A stretch of 64,000 nt of DNA from Antribacter gilvus (lineage in GTDB: Bacteria; Actinomycetota; Actinomycetes; Actinomycetales; Cellulomonadaceae), in NCBI RefSeq assembly GCF_003946865.1, contig NZ_QXTH01000001.1, forward strand, positions 761,156-825,155. Direction: 5' to 3'. The notes below the pieces were generated by a model. That model searched no databases, had not been told where the DNA came from, and worked only from the letters and a program-made list of their open reading frames with translations. The position numbers and the translations under genes were made by a program. Positions 46,786 through 56,060 of this stretch are shown here, in pieces. How positions within the stretch are numbered: position 1 is the first letter of the stretch; the number at the start of each line of letters is the position of its first letter.

Positions 46786-47480
46786 GCACCCGGACCTCCG
46801 CCCAAGCGCTCGCCGAGACCACCTCCGCGCTGCTGCGCGACCACGACGTCCCCAGCCTCCTCGTCCAGCTCCTCCGCGACGTGAGTGCCTTTGTGCCGGC
46901 CGACGCGGCGGCCGTGCTCGTCCGCGACCCCCACGGGGAGCTCGAGCTCCTCAGCGCCACCTCGCACCGGGCCGCCGAGCTCGAGGTCTTCCAGGCCCAG
47001 ACCGACGAGGGGCCGTGCGTCGACGTGATCGCGGCGGTCAAGCAGGTCAGCGAGGTCGGGCCGGCGGCCGTCGTCGCCCGCTGGCCCCGGATCGGCCCGC
47101 AGATCGTCGCTGCGGGCTTCGGGACCGTCCACGCGTTCCCTCTCCGGTGGCGGGACCAGGCCGTCGGTGGGTTGAACCTGTTCTCCGGCGGTTCCGTCGA
47201 GCTGGGCGACGACGCGCGCGAGCTCGCCCAGGCGTTCGCCGACGTCGCCACGCTGGCCCTGGTGCAGCCGCAGCGGCTCCAGGAACGGGAGCTCGCCAGC
47301 AACCTCGTCCGCGCGCTCGAGGGCCGGGTCGTGATCGAGCAGGCCAAGGGAGTCCTGGCCCACCACCTCGGGGTCGACCTGTCGGACGCCTACGACGAGC
47401 TGCTCCGGCGTGCGGACGAGGACGGCAGGAACGTCACCGAGACCGCTGAGGCGGTGATCCGCGCGGCGCAGAGGCGCTAG
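46782..47480 (+). CDS. GAF-ANTAR regulator 2
   Basis: The protein has 232 residues from ATG 46782. A GAF domain at about 20-165 includes DEGPCVDVI and FPLRWRDQAVGGLNLF. An ANTAR domain at about 175-230 has RVVIEQAKGVLAHHLGVDLSDAYDELLRRADE. The IEQAKG motif is closer to the ANTAR consensus than in the upstream partner. It is coupled by ATGA to that gene, suggesting a heteromer or two outputs from one sensor operon. Confidence 0.92.
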   Translation: MSTRTSAQALAETTSALLRDHDVPSLLVQLLRDVSAFVPADAAAVLVRDPHGELELLSATSHRAAELEVFQAQTDEGPCVDVIAAVKQVSEVGPAAVVARWPRIGPQIVAAGFGTVHAFPLRWRDQAVGGLNLFSGGSVELGDDARELAQAFADVATLALVQPQRLQERELASNLVRALEGRVVIEQAKGVLAHHLGVDLSDAYDELLRRADEDGRNVTETAEAVIRAAQRR

Positions 47481-47596
47481 CCGTGAAGGAGACGGGGTGT
47501 CGGCGAGTTGATCGCGAGCAGGTCCTCGTGTCGGGGGGTGCAGCCCAGGCTTGTCCACTAGAGTTGCTGTTTGTCCGGTCGGAAGAGGTGGTCGTA

Positions 47597-48457
47597 GTGA
47601 CGCAGCAGTTCGAGTTCCGGCTGCAAGGGATGCCCCTGCCCCAGGGGGAGATCGCTCTGGTCGACCTCGCTGCGATCGGTGGTCGCCTGCAGGAGCTCTC
47701 CACCCGGGTGAGCCGGTGGGTCGCAGACATCGACCGTGCAGGTCGGTCACCGAGCCTGGTAGAGAGCGCCGCCGCGCTGCGGCTGGCGGCGACGCGTCCC
47801 GGCAGCACAATCCTGGAGATCCGGGCAGGGACGCACGACACCCTCGACCTCGATCTTCCGTTCGAACGTGAGGTCACGACCAAGTTCTGGGAGATCGTCA
47901 CGGCGCTTGGGAGCGACGCGCCGCCTGCGGACACGCCCGCCTCTGTGCGAGAGACAGCCGTCCAGCTCCTTGACGCGTTGCAGCACGCGGCGCCTGTGGT
48001 CAGTGTGACGCGACAGGACGGTGCGTGGATCGAGTTCCGTCCAGCGGAGAAGGACCGCACGGTATGGCGGGTCGCGGCGACTGAGCCGGCAGCGGAGCCG
48101 GTGACAGTCGTCGGCCGCCTCGAAGCCGTCGACCTGCGTACCAACCGGTTCCGCATCGTCGACGATCTCGGTCACCGGATCGCGTTGCGTGATGTCGAGG
48201 ACGCTCAGAACGTGGCACGGCTCATTGACCGGCGTGTACGGGCGAGTGGCCTGCCCACCCCGGACTCACGTGGTCGGTTGGTGTCGATCTCCGAGCCGGT
48301 TCTCACTGGTGTGACCCTTCCTGACCTGTTCCGACAGCACCTTGACCCCTCAGAATGGTCGCCGCCGACGAACTACGTCGGGCCGGACCCTGATGGTGGT
48401 GTCGACCTTGACGACGACGAGTGGGCGGACTTCCTGTTCATGGTGACCGGCCAATGA
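47597..48457 (+). CDS. Unfamiliar protein coupled to a PIN nuclease (possible antitoxin-like partner)
   Basis: I do not recognise this 286-residue protein. I chose GTG 47597, eight bases after AGAGG; the ORF is open further upstream. The N-terminal half is mixed helix/strand (IALVDLAAIGGRLQEL, STILEIRAGTHDTLDLDLP). The segment at about 170-250 reads like a small OB-fold: VTVVGRLEAVDLRTNRFRIVDDLGHRIAL, then RRVRASGLPTPDSRGRLVSI. An acidic C-terminus follows. It overlaps the PIN gene by ATGA. A 286-residue partner is far larger than VapB antitoxins, so this may be a different toxin-antitoxin arrangement or a nucleic-acid-binding cofactor. GC is lower than in the surroundings. Confidence 0.7.
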   Translation: MTQQFEFRLQGMPLPQGEIALVDLAAIGGRLQELSTRVSRWVADIDRAGRSPSLVESAAALRLAATRPGSTILEIRAGTHDTLDLDLPFEREVTTKFWEIVTALGSDAPPADTPASVRETAVQLLDALQHAAPVVSVTRQDGAWIEFRPAEKDRTVWRVAATEPAAEPVTVVGRLEAVDLRTNRFRIVDDLGHRIALRDVEDAQNVARLIDRRVRASGLPTPDSRGRLVSISEPVLTGVTLPDLFRQHLDPSEWSPPTNYVGPDPDGGVDLDDDEWADFLFMVTGQ

Positions 48458-48891
48458 GCGCGAGCGGCAGCGACGCACGCATCGTCATTCTTGATACCGA
48501 CGTGTGGTCCCACATCTTCGTCCGCAAACAGAAGTCCGACGAGACCGAGAAGTGGCGCGAGGCGCTGACCGGCCGGACCGTCGTCATCGCCACCCAGACG
48601 CGGGCTGAGGTGCTCTACGGTCTCCTCTCCAGCAACTGGGGCGAGTCTCGTCGAGCGGTGGTGCAGGACGTCCTGGACCGTACCGCGACGGTTCCGGTGA
48701 CGAACGACGTCGTCGTGGCGTACGCAAATCTTGCGTCCGACTCCCGGCGTGGGGGTCACGGGCTCGCGTCGAAGGTCCACACGGGTGATCGCTGGGTCGC
48801 TGCAACTGCCATCGCGCTGGGCGCACCGCTCTTGGCCGCGGACAAGATCTACCGGGGAGCGCCAGGCCTGGATCTCTTGAGCCTTTCCTGA
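48454..48891 (+). CDS. PIN-domain ribonuclease (VapC-like)
   Basis: The protein has 145 residues from ATG 48454, overlapping the preceding stop as ATGA. The PIN acidic quartet is present: Asp in VILDTDVWSHI, Glu in TRAEVLYGLL, Asp in HTGDRWVAATAIAL, and Asp in LLAADKIYRG. VapC-type proteins cut tRNA or rRNA in a metal-dependent way and are usually paired with an antitoxin. Here the upstream partner is the large protein at 47597-48457. Lower GC than the flanking genes suggests a mobile module. Confidence 0.88.
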   Translation: MSASGSDARIVILDTDVWSHIFVRKQKSDETEKWREALTGRTVVIATQTRAEVLYGLLSSNWGESRRAVVQDVLDRTATVPVTNDVVVAYANLASDSRRGGHGLASKVHTGDRWVAATAIALGAPLLAADKIYRGAPGLDLLSLS

Positions 48892-48914
48892 CAGCTTTGC
48901 TGTGCGCGGAAGCG

Positions 48915-49673
48915 CTAGCCAGCGACCGCCGTCGGCCGGCTCGCTCCGGTGATCGCCGCGATGACCTCCTCGTAGGAGGCCCCGGCGGAGGAGAACGAGC
49001 CGTTGTTGCGCCCGTGCCGGAGTACCTCGACGCGGTCGGCGACCGCGCGCACGTCGGTCATGTTGTGGCTGATCAGGATCACGGCGTGGCCCAGGTCGCG
49101 CAGGGACTCGATGTGGGTGAGCACCTCCGCCGTCTGGGACACGGACAGGGACGCCGTCGGCTCGTCGAGCACCACGAGCCGGGGGTCGCCGAGCAGCGTG
49201 CGCGCGATGGCCACGGTCTGCCGCTGCCCGGCGGACAGCACGGACACGGGCGTCCGGACCGACGGGATGCGGGACGTGAGGCTGCGCAGGATCTCGCGGG
49301 CCCGGTCCTCCATGGCCGCCTCGTCGAGCGAGCGCCCGCGGCGCAGCTCCTGGCCGAGGTAGAGGTTCTGCACCACGTCGAGGTTCTCGCACAGGGCGAG
49401 GTCCTGGAACACGCTGGCGATGCCGAGGCTGCGCGCGACCGAGGCCGACGGGATGGTCACCGGCCGGCCGTCCACCTCGATCAGCCCGGCGTCGGGGGAG
49501 AGCACCCCCGCGACGATCTTGGCGAGCGTCGACTTGCCGGCGGCGTTGTCGCCCACGAGCGCGACGACCTCTCCGGCATGGACGTCGAGGTCCACGCCTG
49601 ACAGGGCCTGGACCGGCCCGAACGCCTTGTCGATCCCGTGCAGCGAGAGTGCGGGCGTCGTTGACCGCCTCAT
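48915..49673 (-). CDS. Single-domain sugar-type ABC transporter ATPase
   Basis: The protein has 252 residues from ATG 49673. Walker A is GDNAAGKST, the signature is VLSAGQRQTVAIAR, and Walker B is LVVLDEPTASLS. The NAAGKST and LSAGQRQ patterns are those of FrcA-like monosaccharide ATPases, which carry one NBD. Its start overlaps the ROK gene stop as ATGA. No permease or binding protein is on this strand, so it may serve the divergent transporter at 51054-55043, replacing or adding to that system's two-NBD ATPase. Confidence 0.9.
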   Translation of the reverse strand: MRRSTTPALSLHGIDKAFGPVQALSGVDLDVHAGEVVALVGDNAAGKSTLAKIVAGVLSPDAGLIEVDGRPVTIPSASVARSLGIASVFQDLALCENLDVVQNLYLGQELRRGRSLDEAAMEDRAREILRSLTSRIPSVRTPVSVLSAGQRQTVAIARTLLGDPRLVVLDEPTASLSVSQTAEVLTHIESLRDLGHAVILISHNMTDVRAVADRVEVLRHGRNNGSFSSAGASYEEVIAAITGASRPTAVAG

Positions 49674-50893
49674 GGCGTGGTCACCTCTTCTCCTGGTCGT
49701 GCGTCCATCTTGCGTCGGCGGGCCTCGTCGTGGGCCACGTCGGTCTCGCGGCGGGCCAGAGCGAGGGCGCCCAGCATCTCCGCCCGGTCGCCGAGCTCGC
49801 TCGCGACCACCTCCAGCGGGGCGATGCGGTTCGGCAGCGCCTGCCGGGACATCGTCTCGCGCAGCGCGTCGATCAAGGTATCCCCTGCGCGCGCCAGCTC
49901 GCCGCCCACGACGACCACCTGCGGGTTCAGCACGGTGACGAGCCCGGCAACCACCAGCCCCACGCGGTGCCCGGCGTCCGCGACGGCCCGGTTGCAGCCG
50001 GGGTCGCCCTCGCGGCAGAGCGTCACGACGTCGCGCAGCGTGAGGTCGCCGTGGCTGGTGCGCAGCAGGCCGAGGAGGGCTGCCTCGCCCGTCACGGTGT
50101 CGAGGCAGCCGCGGTTGCCGCAGCGGCAGATCTGGCCCTGGGGGTCCACCTGCACGTGCGCGATCTCGCCCGCCGTCCCGGCGAACCCGCGGTGCAGGTG
50201 GTCGTTGAGGATGATGCCCGCGCCGGTCGTGTACGAGACACGGACGTAGACGGAGTCGCTGTGCGTCCGGGCGGCGCCGAGGTCGTGCTCGGCGAGCGCG
50301 CCGAGGTTCGCGTCGTTGTCGACGAAGACCGGCCGCGCGAGCCGCTTCGACAGCACCTGGCCGATGTGCAGGTCGTCCCAGCCGCGCATCGTGCCGCGCA
50401 CGGAGATCATCCCGGTGGCGGAGTCGACGGGTGCAGGGAGGGCGACGCCGACGCCCAGCAGCTCGTCGAGGTCTGCGCCGACGCGCTCGAGCAGGTCGAC
50501 GATCAGCAGGGCGGTGCGGTCGAGGGTGGTGTCGACGCGGTGGTCCGACGGCAGGGGGAGCTGCTGGTCGGCGACGACTTCGAGCCCCAGGTCGCTGAGG
50601 GCCACACGCAGGTGCCGGTGCCCGACGTGCACGCCCGCGACGAGGCCCACGCGGCGGGCGATCGTGACCCGGGTGGCGCGCCGTCCGGAGCGGGAGGTGG
50701 TGTGGGTGTCGACGACGCCGGCTCCGGTGAGCTCTTTGACGATCGTCGACACCGTTGCCGTGGAGAGGCCCGTGGCCTCGGCGAGCTCGACCTGCGTGAG
50801 GCCCCCGAACCGCTTGACCGCCTCGACGATGCGGCCACGGTTCGCCTCGCGCAGAGAGGTCTGCGACCCGCTCGTGGACCGGCCGTCGTTCAC
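49670..50893 (-). CDS. ROK-family (XylR/NagC-type) transcriptional regulator
   Basis: The protein has 407 residues from GTG 50893; the ORF extends 22 codons further up. A winged helix-turn-helix at about 20-75 (LTQVELAEATGLSTATVSTIVKEL) precedes a sugar-kinase-like ROK domain with VDNDANLGALAEHDLG and zinc motif CRCGNRGCLD. Most ROK regulators repress sugar transport genes until a sugar binds. Its ATG/GTG region is divergent from the sugar-binding protein gene, so that transporter is the likely target. It is coupled to the lone ATPase gene. Confidence 0.92.
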   Translation of the reverse strand: MNDGRSTSGSQTSLREANRGRIVEAVKRFGGLTQVELAEATGLSTATVSTIVKELTGAGVVDTHTTSRSGRRATRVTIARRVGLVAGVHVGHRHLRVALSDLGLEVVADQQLPLPSDHRVDTTLDRTALLIVDLLERVGADLDELLGVGVALPAPVDSATGMISVRGTMRGWDDLHIGQVLSKRLARPVFVDNDANLGALAEHDLGAARTHSDSVYVRVSYTTGAGIILNDHLHRGFAGTAGEIAHVQVDPQGQICRCGNRGCLDTVTGEAALLGLLRTSHGDLTLRDVVTLCREGDPGCNRAVADAGHRVGLVVAGLVTVLNPQVVVVGGELARAGDTLIDALRETMSRQALPNRIAPLEVVASELGDRAEMLGALALARRETDVAHDEARRRKMDARPGEEVTTP

Positions 50894-50921
50894 CCAGGGA
50901 GCGTACCTTGCCGTGGCTTGA

Positions 50922-50993
50922 CTTTGAGTCTCGAACACAATTTGGTCACGACCTCGCATCTCTGGTCAACAAGCGAACTCAAGGTGATATGTT
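50922..50993. promoter_or_regulatory. Divergent promoter/operator region between ROK regulator and sugar transporter
   Basis: CTTTGAGT (50922-50929) and ACTCAAGG (50977-50984) form a distant inverted repeat and are candidate ROK half-sites. TATGTT at 50988-50993 could be the -10 of the + strand transporter. The -35 is not convincing. Confidence 0.4.
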
Positions 50994-51053
50994 CTCCGAC
51001 TGCAGGCGCTCTGACGCGCCGGTATCACGATTCGACGACGAAGAGGTATGACG

Positions 51054-52187
51054 ATGATGTCGATGCGTAGGACGCTCGGCCGTGCTGCGGCCGGCTTCGC
51101 GGCCGCCACCCTGGCGCTGACGGGCCTCGCCGCCTGCAGCGCGGAGCGCGAGGGCACGACCGGTGGCGAGAGCGCCGCCGCCGAGGAGACGATCGTCGGC
51201 ATCGCGATGCCGACCCGCAGCCTCGAACGCTGGAACAACGACGGCGACCACCTGAAGGCGCTCCTCGAGGAGGCCGGCTACAAGGTCTCGCTGCAGTACG
51301 CCGACAACAAGGTCGAGCAGCAGATCACGCAGATCCAGAACATGGTCAACGAGGGCGCCGACATCCTCGTCGTCGCCTCGATCGACGGCACGGCGCTCGC
51401 GCCGGTCCTCGCGGACGCCAAGGCCAAGGACGCCACGGTCATCGCGTACGACCGCCTGATCAACGGCACCCCGGACGTGGACTACTACGCCACGTTCGAC
51501 AACGAGCTCGTCGGCACGCTCCAGGGCCAGTTCATCGAGGAGCAGCTCGGCCTGAAGGACGGCGAGGGCCCGTTCAACCTCGAGCCCTTCGCCGGCTCCC
51601 CGGACGACAACAACGCCAAGTTCTTCTTCAAGGGCGCCTGGGACGTGCTTCTGCCCTACGTCGAGTCGGGCCAGCTCGTGGTCCCGTCCGGCAAGTCCCC
51701 GGCCTCGGTCGACGAGTGGACCAGCATCGGCATCCAGGGCTGGGAGTCGGCCAAGGCCCAGTCCGAGATGGAGAACCGCCTCAACTCGTTCTACCAGGAC
51801 AAGAAGGTCAACGTCGTCCTGTCGCCGAACGACTCGCTTGCCCTCGGCATCGCGCAGGCCCTGGAGAGCGCCGGCTACGCCCCGGGCGCCGAGTACCCGG
51901 TCATCACCGGTCAGGACGCGGACCTCGCGAACACCAAGAACATCCTGGCCGACAAGCAGTCCATGTCCGTCTGGAAGGACACGCGCACCCTGGGCAACCA
52001 GGTCGCGAAGATGGTCGACAGCATCGTCGCGGGCGAGGAGCCCGAGGTGAACGACACCGAGACCTACGACAACGGTGAGAAGGTCGTCCCGTCGTTCCTC
52101 CTCGAGCCGCAGGTCGTGACGAAGGACGACGTCGAGTCGGCCCTCGTCGAGTCCGGCTTCTTCGACGCGTCGGAGCTCGGTCTCTGA
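51054..52187 (+). CDS. Sugar ABC transporter substrate-binding lipoprotein (ChvE/XylF-like)
   Basis: The protein has 377 residues from ATG 51054, one of several close starts (51048, 51057); AAGAGG is best spaced for 51054/51057. The signal sequence ends in the lipobox LAAC. The mature periplasmic-binding-protein fold shows [56 protein letters not shown], and AVIT-like [27 protein letters not shown]. This is the pattern of ChvE/multiple-sugar-binding proteins (xylose, glucose, arabinose, galactose). A perfect hairpin after the stop separates it from the ATPase gene. Confidence 0.93.
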   Translation: MMSMRRTLGRAAAGFAAATLALTGLAACSAEREGTTGGESAAAEETIVGIAMPTRSLERWNNDGDHLKALLEEAGYKVSLQYADNKVEQQITQIQNMVNEGADILVVASIDGTALAPVLADAKAKDATVIAYDRLINGTPDVDYYATFDNELVGTLQGQFIEEQLGLKDGEGPFNLEPFAGSPDDNNAKFFFKGAWDVLLPYVESGQLVVPSGKSPASVDEWTSIGIQGWESAKAQSEMENRLNSFYQDKKVNVVLSPNDSLALGIAQALESAGYAPGAEYPVITGQDADLANTKNILADKQSMSVWKDTRTLGNQVAKMVDSIVAGEEPEVNDTETYDNGEKVVPSFLLEPQVVTKDDVESALVESGFFDASELGL

Positions 52188-52210
52188 TCGTAAGTCCCCA
52201 CGACGCACCG

Positions 52211-52263
52211 GCTCGCCCTGGTCTGTCGCCTCGCCCCCGGTGAGGCGACAGACCAGGGCGAGC
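52211..52263 (+). terminator. Perfect 22-bp hairpin between binding-protein and ATPase genes
   Basis: Arms of 22 nt (left starting GCTCGCCCTGGTCTGTCGCC, right ending CCAGGGCGAGC) pair perfectly with loop GCCCCCGGT. Within an operon this is likely to stabilise the upstream mRNA or partly terminate, giving more binding protein than ATPase. Confidence 0.8.
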
Positions 52264-52311
52264 TACCGCCGTCGGGCCACCCGCGGCGGACGAACGACGC
52301 TGGAGAAGGCG

Positions 52312-53874
52312 ATGAACGAATCGAAGGCCGAGGACCGGCCGGAGGACTTTGTCCTCCAGATGCTGGGGATCACCAAGGAGTTCCCGGGCGTCAAGGCGTT
52401 GCAGGACGTCACGCTGGAGGTGCGGCGCGGCGAGGTGCACGCGATCTGCGGCGAGAACGGGGCCGGGAAGTCGACCCTGATGAAGGTGCTGTCCGGCGTC
52501 TACCCTCACGGCTCGTACGAGGGGGAGATCCTCGTCGAGGGCGCGCCCGCGCGCTTCGGCGGGATCAAGGACAGCGAGGCCGAGGGCATCGTCATCATCC
52601 ACCAGGAGCTGGCGCTGATCCCCTACCTCTCGATCGCGGAGAACATCTTCCTGGGCAACGAGCGGGCGAGCGGCGGCGTCCTCGACTGGGGCACCACGCG
52701 CTCCGAGGCGGCCCGCCTGCTCGCGGAGGTGGGCCTGGCGGAGAAGCCGGAGACCACGCCGTCGGACCTGGGCGTGGGCAAGCAGCAGCTCGTCGAGATC
52801 GCCAAGGCGCTGTCCAAGCGCGTCAACGTGCTGATCCTCGACGAGCCCACCGCGGCCCTGAACGACGAGGACAGCGCGCACCTCCTGGACCTGATCCGGA
52901 ACCTGCGCGAACGCGGCATCACCTGCATCATCATCAGCCACAAGCTGAACGAGATCACCGCGATCGCCGACCGGGTCACGGTCATCCGCGACGGGCGCAC
53001 CATCGAGACGCTCGACCTGCACGGCGAGGGCATCACCGAGGACCGCATCATCCGCGGCATGGTGGGCCGTCCGCTGGACAGCCGCTTCCCCGACCACGAG
53101 TCCACCCTCGGCGAGGAGGTGCTCCGGATCGAGGACTGGACCGTGCACCACCCGGTCGACACGGAGCGCAAGGTCGTGGACGGGGCCACCATCACCGTGC
53201 GCGCGGGCGAGATCGTCGGCCTCGCGGGGCTCATGGGCGCAGGACGGACCGAGCTCGCGATGAGCGTCTTCGGGCACTCCTACGGCACCCGCATCTCGGG
53301 CCGCCTGTACAAGGGCGGCACGGAGATCCACGCGCGCAACGTGTCGCAGGCCATCGCCCACGGGCTCGCCTACGCCACCGAGGACCGCAAGAAGTTCGGG
53401 CTCAACCTCATCCAGACCGTCCGCGAGAACATCTCCACCTCGGCGCTGGGCAAGCTCGCGTCCTGGTGGGGTGTCATCCGCAGCGAGGAGGAGGCGGGCG
53501 TCGCCGAGAAGTACCGGCAGGACTTCCGGATCAAGGCGCCTACCGTCGAGTCCGTCGTCGGCAAGCTGTCCGGCGGCAACCAGCAGAAGGTCGTGCTCAG
53601 CAAGTGGGTGTTCTCGGACCCCGACGTGCTGATCCTCGACGAGCCGACGCGTGGGATCGACGTCGGCGCCAAGTACGAGATCTACGGGATCATCAACGCC
53701 CTCGCCGATGCCGGGAAGGCCGTGATCGTCATCTCCTCGGAGCTGCCCGAGCTCATCGGCCTCTGCGACCGCATCTATGCGATGTCGCAGGGCAGGATCA
53801 CGGGGGAGGTGCCGCGCGAGCGGGCCACACAGGAAGAACTGATGCGTTACATGACGATGGAGAAGACCCGATGA
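52312..53874 (+). CDS. Sugar ABC transporter ATPase with two NBDs (GguA/MmsA/XylG-like)
   Basis: The protein has 520 residues from ATG 52312, with GGAGAAGG upstream. NBD1 (about 15-245) has GENGAGKST, a Q-loop in [11 protein letters not shown], and [13 protein letters not shown]2 (about 265-505) has GLMGAGRTE as an atypical Walker A (Arg in place of Lys), [14 protein letters not shown], and [15 protein letters not shown]. This arrangement is standard for CUT2-family monosaccharide importers. It overlaps the permease gene as ATGA. Confidence 0.95.
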   Translation: MNESKAEDRPEDFVLQMLGITKEFPGVKALQDVTLEVRRGEVHAICGENGAGKSTLMKVLSGVYPHGSYEGEILVEGAPARFGGIKDSEAEGIVIIHQELALIPYLSIAENIFLGNERASGGVLDWGTTRSEAARLLAEVGLAEKPETTPSDLGVGKQQLVEIAKALSKRVNVLILDEPTAALNDEDSAHLLDLIRNLRERGITCIIISHKLNEITAIADRVTVIRDGRTIETLDLHGEGITEDRIIRGMVGRPLDSRFPDHESTLGEEVLRIEDWTVHHPVDTERKVVDGATITVRAGEIVGLAGLMGAGRTELAMSVFGHSYGTRISGRLYKGGTEIHARNVSQAIAHGLAYATEDRKKFGLNLIQTVRENISTSALGKLASWWGVIRSEEEAGVAEKYRQDFRIKAPTVESVVGKLSGGNQQKVVLSKWVFSDPDVLILDEPTRGIDVGAKYEIYGIINALADAGKAVIVISSELPELIGLCDRIYAMSQGRITGEVPRERATQEELMRYMTMEKTR

Positions 53875-55043
53875 ACGTGGTGCGGGAGTACCTCGGCCGC
53901 AACGTCCGCCAGTACGGGATCGTCGCGGCGCTGCTCGTGATCGTGCTGCTGTTCCAGGTCCTCACGGAGGGCCGGCTGCTGTACCCGGACAACATCGCGA
54001 GCCTCATCCAGCAGAACGCCTACGTGATGATCCTGGCCATCGGCATGGTCATGGTGATCGTCGCCGGCCACATCGACCTGTCGGTGGGGTCCGTGGCGGC
54101 GTTCGTGGGCGGCCTGGCGGCCATCATGCTGGTCGACTGGGAGCTGCCCTGGTTCGCCACGGTGCTCGTCGCCCTTCTCGTCGGCGCTCTCGTGGGCGCC
54201 TGGCAGGGGTTCTGGATCGCGTACGTGGGGATCCCCGCGTTCATCGTGACGCTCGCGGGCATGCTCATCTTCCGCGGCCTCGCGATCGTGCTCGTGGGCA
54301 CCACCGTGGCGGGCCTGCCGGCGGAGTTCAACGCGATCGCGGGCGGCTACCTGCCGCCGCTGCTCGGTTTCGCCGGGCAGGCGGACGGGCTGACGCTCGT
54401 CATCGGCCTCGTCGGCATCGCGGGCCTGGCCTGGTCGCAGTGGCGTGCCCGCCGGGCGCTCATCAAGCACCAGCTCACCGCTGAGCCCCCGGTCATCTTC
54501 GTGGCCAAGCTCGTGGTGATCGCGCTCCTCATCGGCGTGGTCACGTACTGGCTGTCGCTCAGCGCGCGCGGCACCCCGATCGTGCTGCTCATCGTGGGCG
54601 CGCTCATCCTGGTGTTCTCGTTCGTGCTCAACCGCACCGTGTTCGGCCGGCACGTCTACGCCGTGGGTGGCAACCGCCACGCGGCGATCCTGTCCGGCGT
54701 GAACGCCCAGCGCACCGACTTCGCGATCTTCGTGAACATGGGCCTGCTCGCGGCGGTGGCCGGCATCATCACCACCTCGCGCGCGGGCGCGGGCGTGGCG
54801 GCGGCCGGCACCAACTTCGAGCTCGACGCCATCGCCGCCTGCTTCATCGGTGGCACCGCAGTGGCGGGCGGCGTGGGCCGCATCTCGGGCGCCATGATCG
54901 GCGCGCTCATCATGGGCGTGCTGAACATGGGCCTCTCGATCCTCGCGGTGGACCCGGCGTGGCAGCAGGTCATCAAGGGTCTGGTGCTGCTGCTCGCGGT
55001 GGCGCTGGACATCGTGAGCAAGCGGCGGGGCCGGCTGACGTAG
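53871..55043 (+). CDS. Sugar ABC transporter permease (GguB/XylH-like)
   Basis: The protein has 390 residues from ATG 53871. About ten membrane segments include [30 protein letters not shown], the CUT2 permease hallmark, and [18 protein letters not shown] with [26 protein letters not shown] near the C-terminus. A single permease probably dimerises. It is the last gene of the operon, followed by a long palindrome. Confidence 0.95.
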   Translation: MNVVREYLGRNVRQYGIVAALLVIVLLFQVLTEGRLLYPDNIASLIQQNAYVMILAIGMVMVIVAGHIDLSVGSVAAFVGGLAAIMLVDWELPWFATVLVALLVGALVGAWQGFWIAYVGIPAFIVTLAGMLIFRGLAIVLVGTTVAGLPAEFNAIAGGYLPPLLGFAGQADGLTLVIGLVGIAGLAWSQWRARRALIKHQLTAEPPVIFVAKLVVIALLIGVVTYWLSLSARGTPIVLLIVGALILVFSFVLNRTVFGRHVYAVGGNRHAAILSGVNAQRTDFAIFVNMGLLAAVAGIITTSRAGAGVAAAGTNFELDAIAACFIGGTAVAGGVGRISGAMIGALIMGVLNMGLSILAVDPAWQQVIKGLVLLLAVALDIVSKRRGRLT

Positions 55044-55055
55044 CCCCTGCCGTCC

Positions 55056-55139
55056 CGCGCACATCACGTCGGCACTTCGTCGTCGGATCGGCACGTCGAA
55101 CTGCCGATCCGACGACGAAGTGCCGACCTGATGTGCGCG
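55056..55139. terminator. Long 38-bp-stem hairpin between convergent operons
   Basis: The 38-nt arms (left starting CGCGCACATCACGTCGGCAC, right ending CTGATGTGCGCG) have a single mismatch, with an 8-nt loop. The inner GATCGGCA...TGCCGATC resembles the inner part of family 1 palindromes. It can end both the sugar operon and the convergent pot operon. Confidence 0.85.
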
Positions 55140-55157
55140 TTCCCAGTCGCCGACGGG

Positions 55158-56060
55158 TTACGCCAAAGCCCGCAGCAGCTCCGTCTCGCCCTCGGCCTGT
55201 GGGGCCGACCGGCGCAGCACCCACCCCACCCCGGCCAGCGCCGCGAGGGTGAGCGCGAGCAGCACCGTGGAGACCGCCGCGACCTCGGGCCGCAGCCCGG
55301 TACGCAGCGACCCGAGCACGTACACCGGCCACGGCGTGGACCCCGGCACCTGGACGAACGACGACACGATCGTGTTGTCGAGGCTCAGCGTGAACGCCAG
55401 CAGCGCCCCCGCCAGCACGGCGGGCGCGGCGAGCGGCAGCGTCACCTGGGTGAACCGGCGCCAGGGGGTGGCGCCGAGGTCGGCCGCTGCCTCCTCGAGG
55501 GAGCGGTCGAGCCCGGCGAGCCGGGCGCGCACCACGAACGTCACCGTCGCCAGCGCCACGCTCGTGTGGGCCACGACGAGGCGGACCAGCCCGTCGTTGA
55601 GCAGCACCAGGCCGCCGTCGGTCCCGAGCGTGACGAGCCACGGCAGGAGCGACACGGCGTCCATGATCTCCGGCGTCACGAGCGTGACGGCGAGCAGCGC
55701 CGTCAGCGCCGACGCCCACAGGGCCCCCGGGCGGGCCCGCGCCAGCGCGAGGCCGCCGAGCGTCCCCAGCACCGTCGCGACGAGCGACGCGAGAGCCCCC
55801 GTCACCAAGGACGTCCGCACGGCGCCCACGATCGTCGCGTTCTGGAACGCCCGCACGTACGCGTCCGGCCCGAAGCCCGTGAACGCCCCCAGCAGCCGTC
55901 CCGTGTTGAACGAGTAGCCCACGATCACGGCGATCGGCAGGAAAAGGAACACCAGCACCAGCACGCCCCACCCGCCGAGCAGCACGCGGGTCCAGTCCCA
56001 CGGCGCCCGCGCCCCGGAGCCCCACGGCGCCCGACGCCGGACCCCCGGCCGGGCGGTCAT
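55158..56060 (-). CDS. Spermidine/putrescine-type ABC permease PotC-like
   Basis: The protein has 300 residues from ATG 56060. It has six membrane segments and the inner-membrane permease loop EEAAADLGATPWRRFTQVTLPLAAPAVLAG. It is the fourth gene of the operon, overlapping the upstream gene as ATGA. The order ATPase, binding protein, permease, permease is consistent with a polyamine or related cation importer. Confidence 0.9.
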   Translation of the reverse strand: MTARPGVRRRAPWGSGARAPWDWTRVLLGGWGVLVLVFLFLPIAVIVGYSFNTGRLLGAFTGFGPDAYVRAFQNATIVGAVRTSLVTGALASLVATVLGTLGGLALARARPGALWASALTALLAVTLVTPEIMDAVSLLPWLVTLGTDGGLVLLNDGLVRLVVAHTSVALATVTFVVRARLAGLDRSLEEAAADLGATPWRRFTQVTLPLAAPAVLAGALLAFTLSLDNTIVSSFVQVPGSTPWPVYVLGSLRTGLRPEVAAVSTVLLALTLAALAGVGWVLRRSAPQAEGETELLRALA

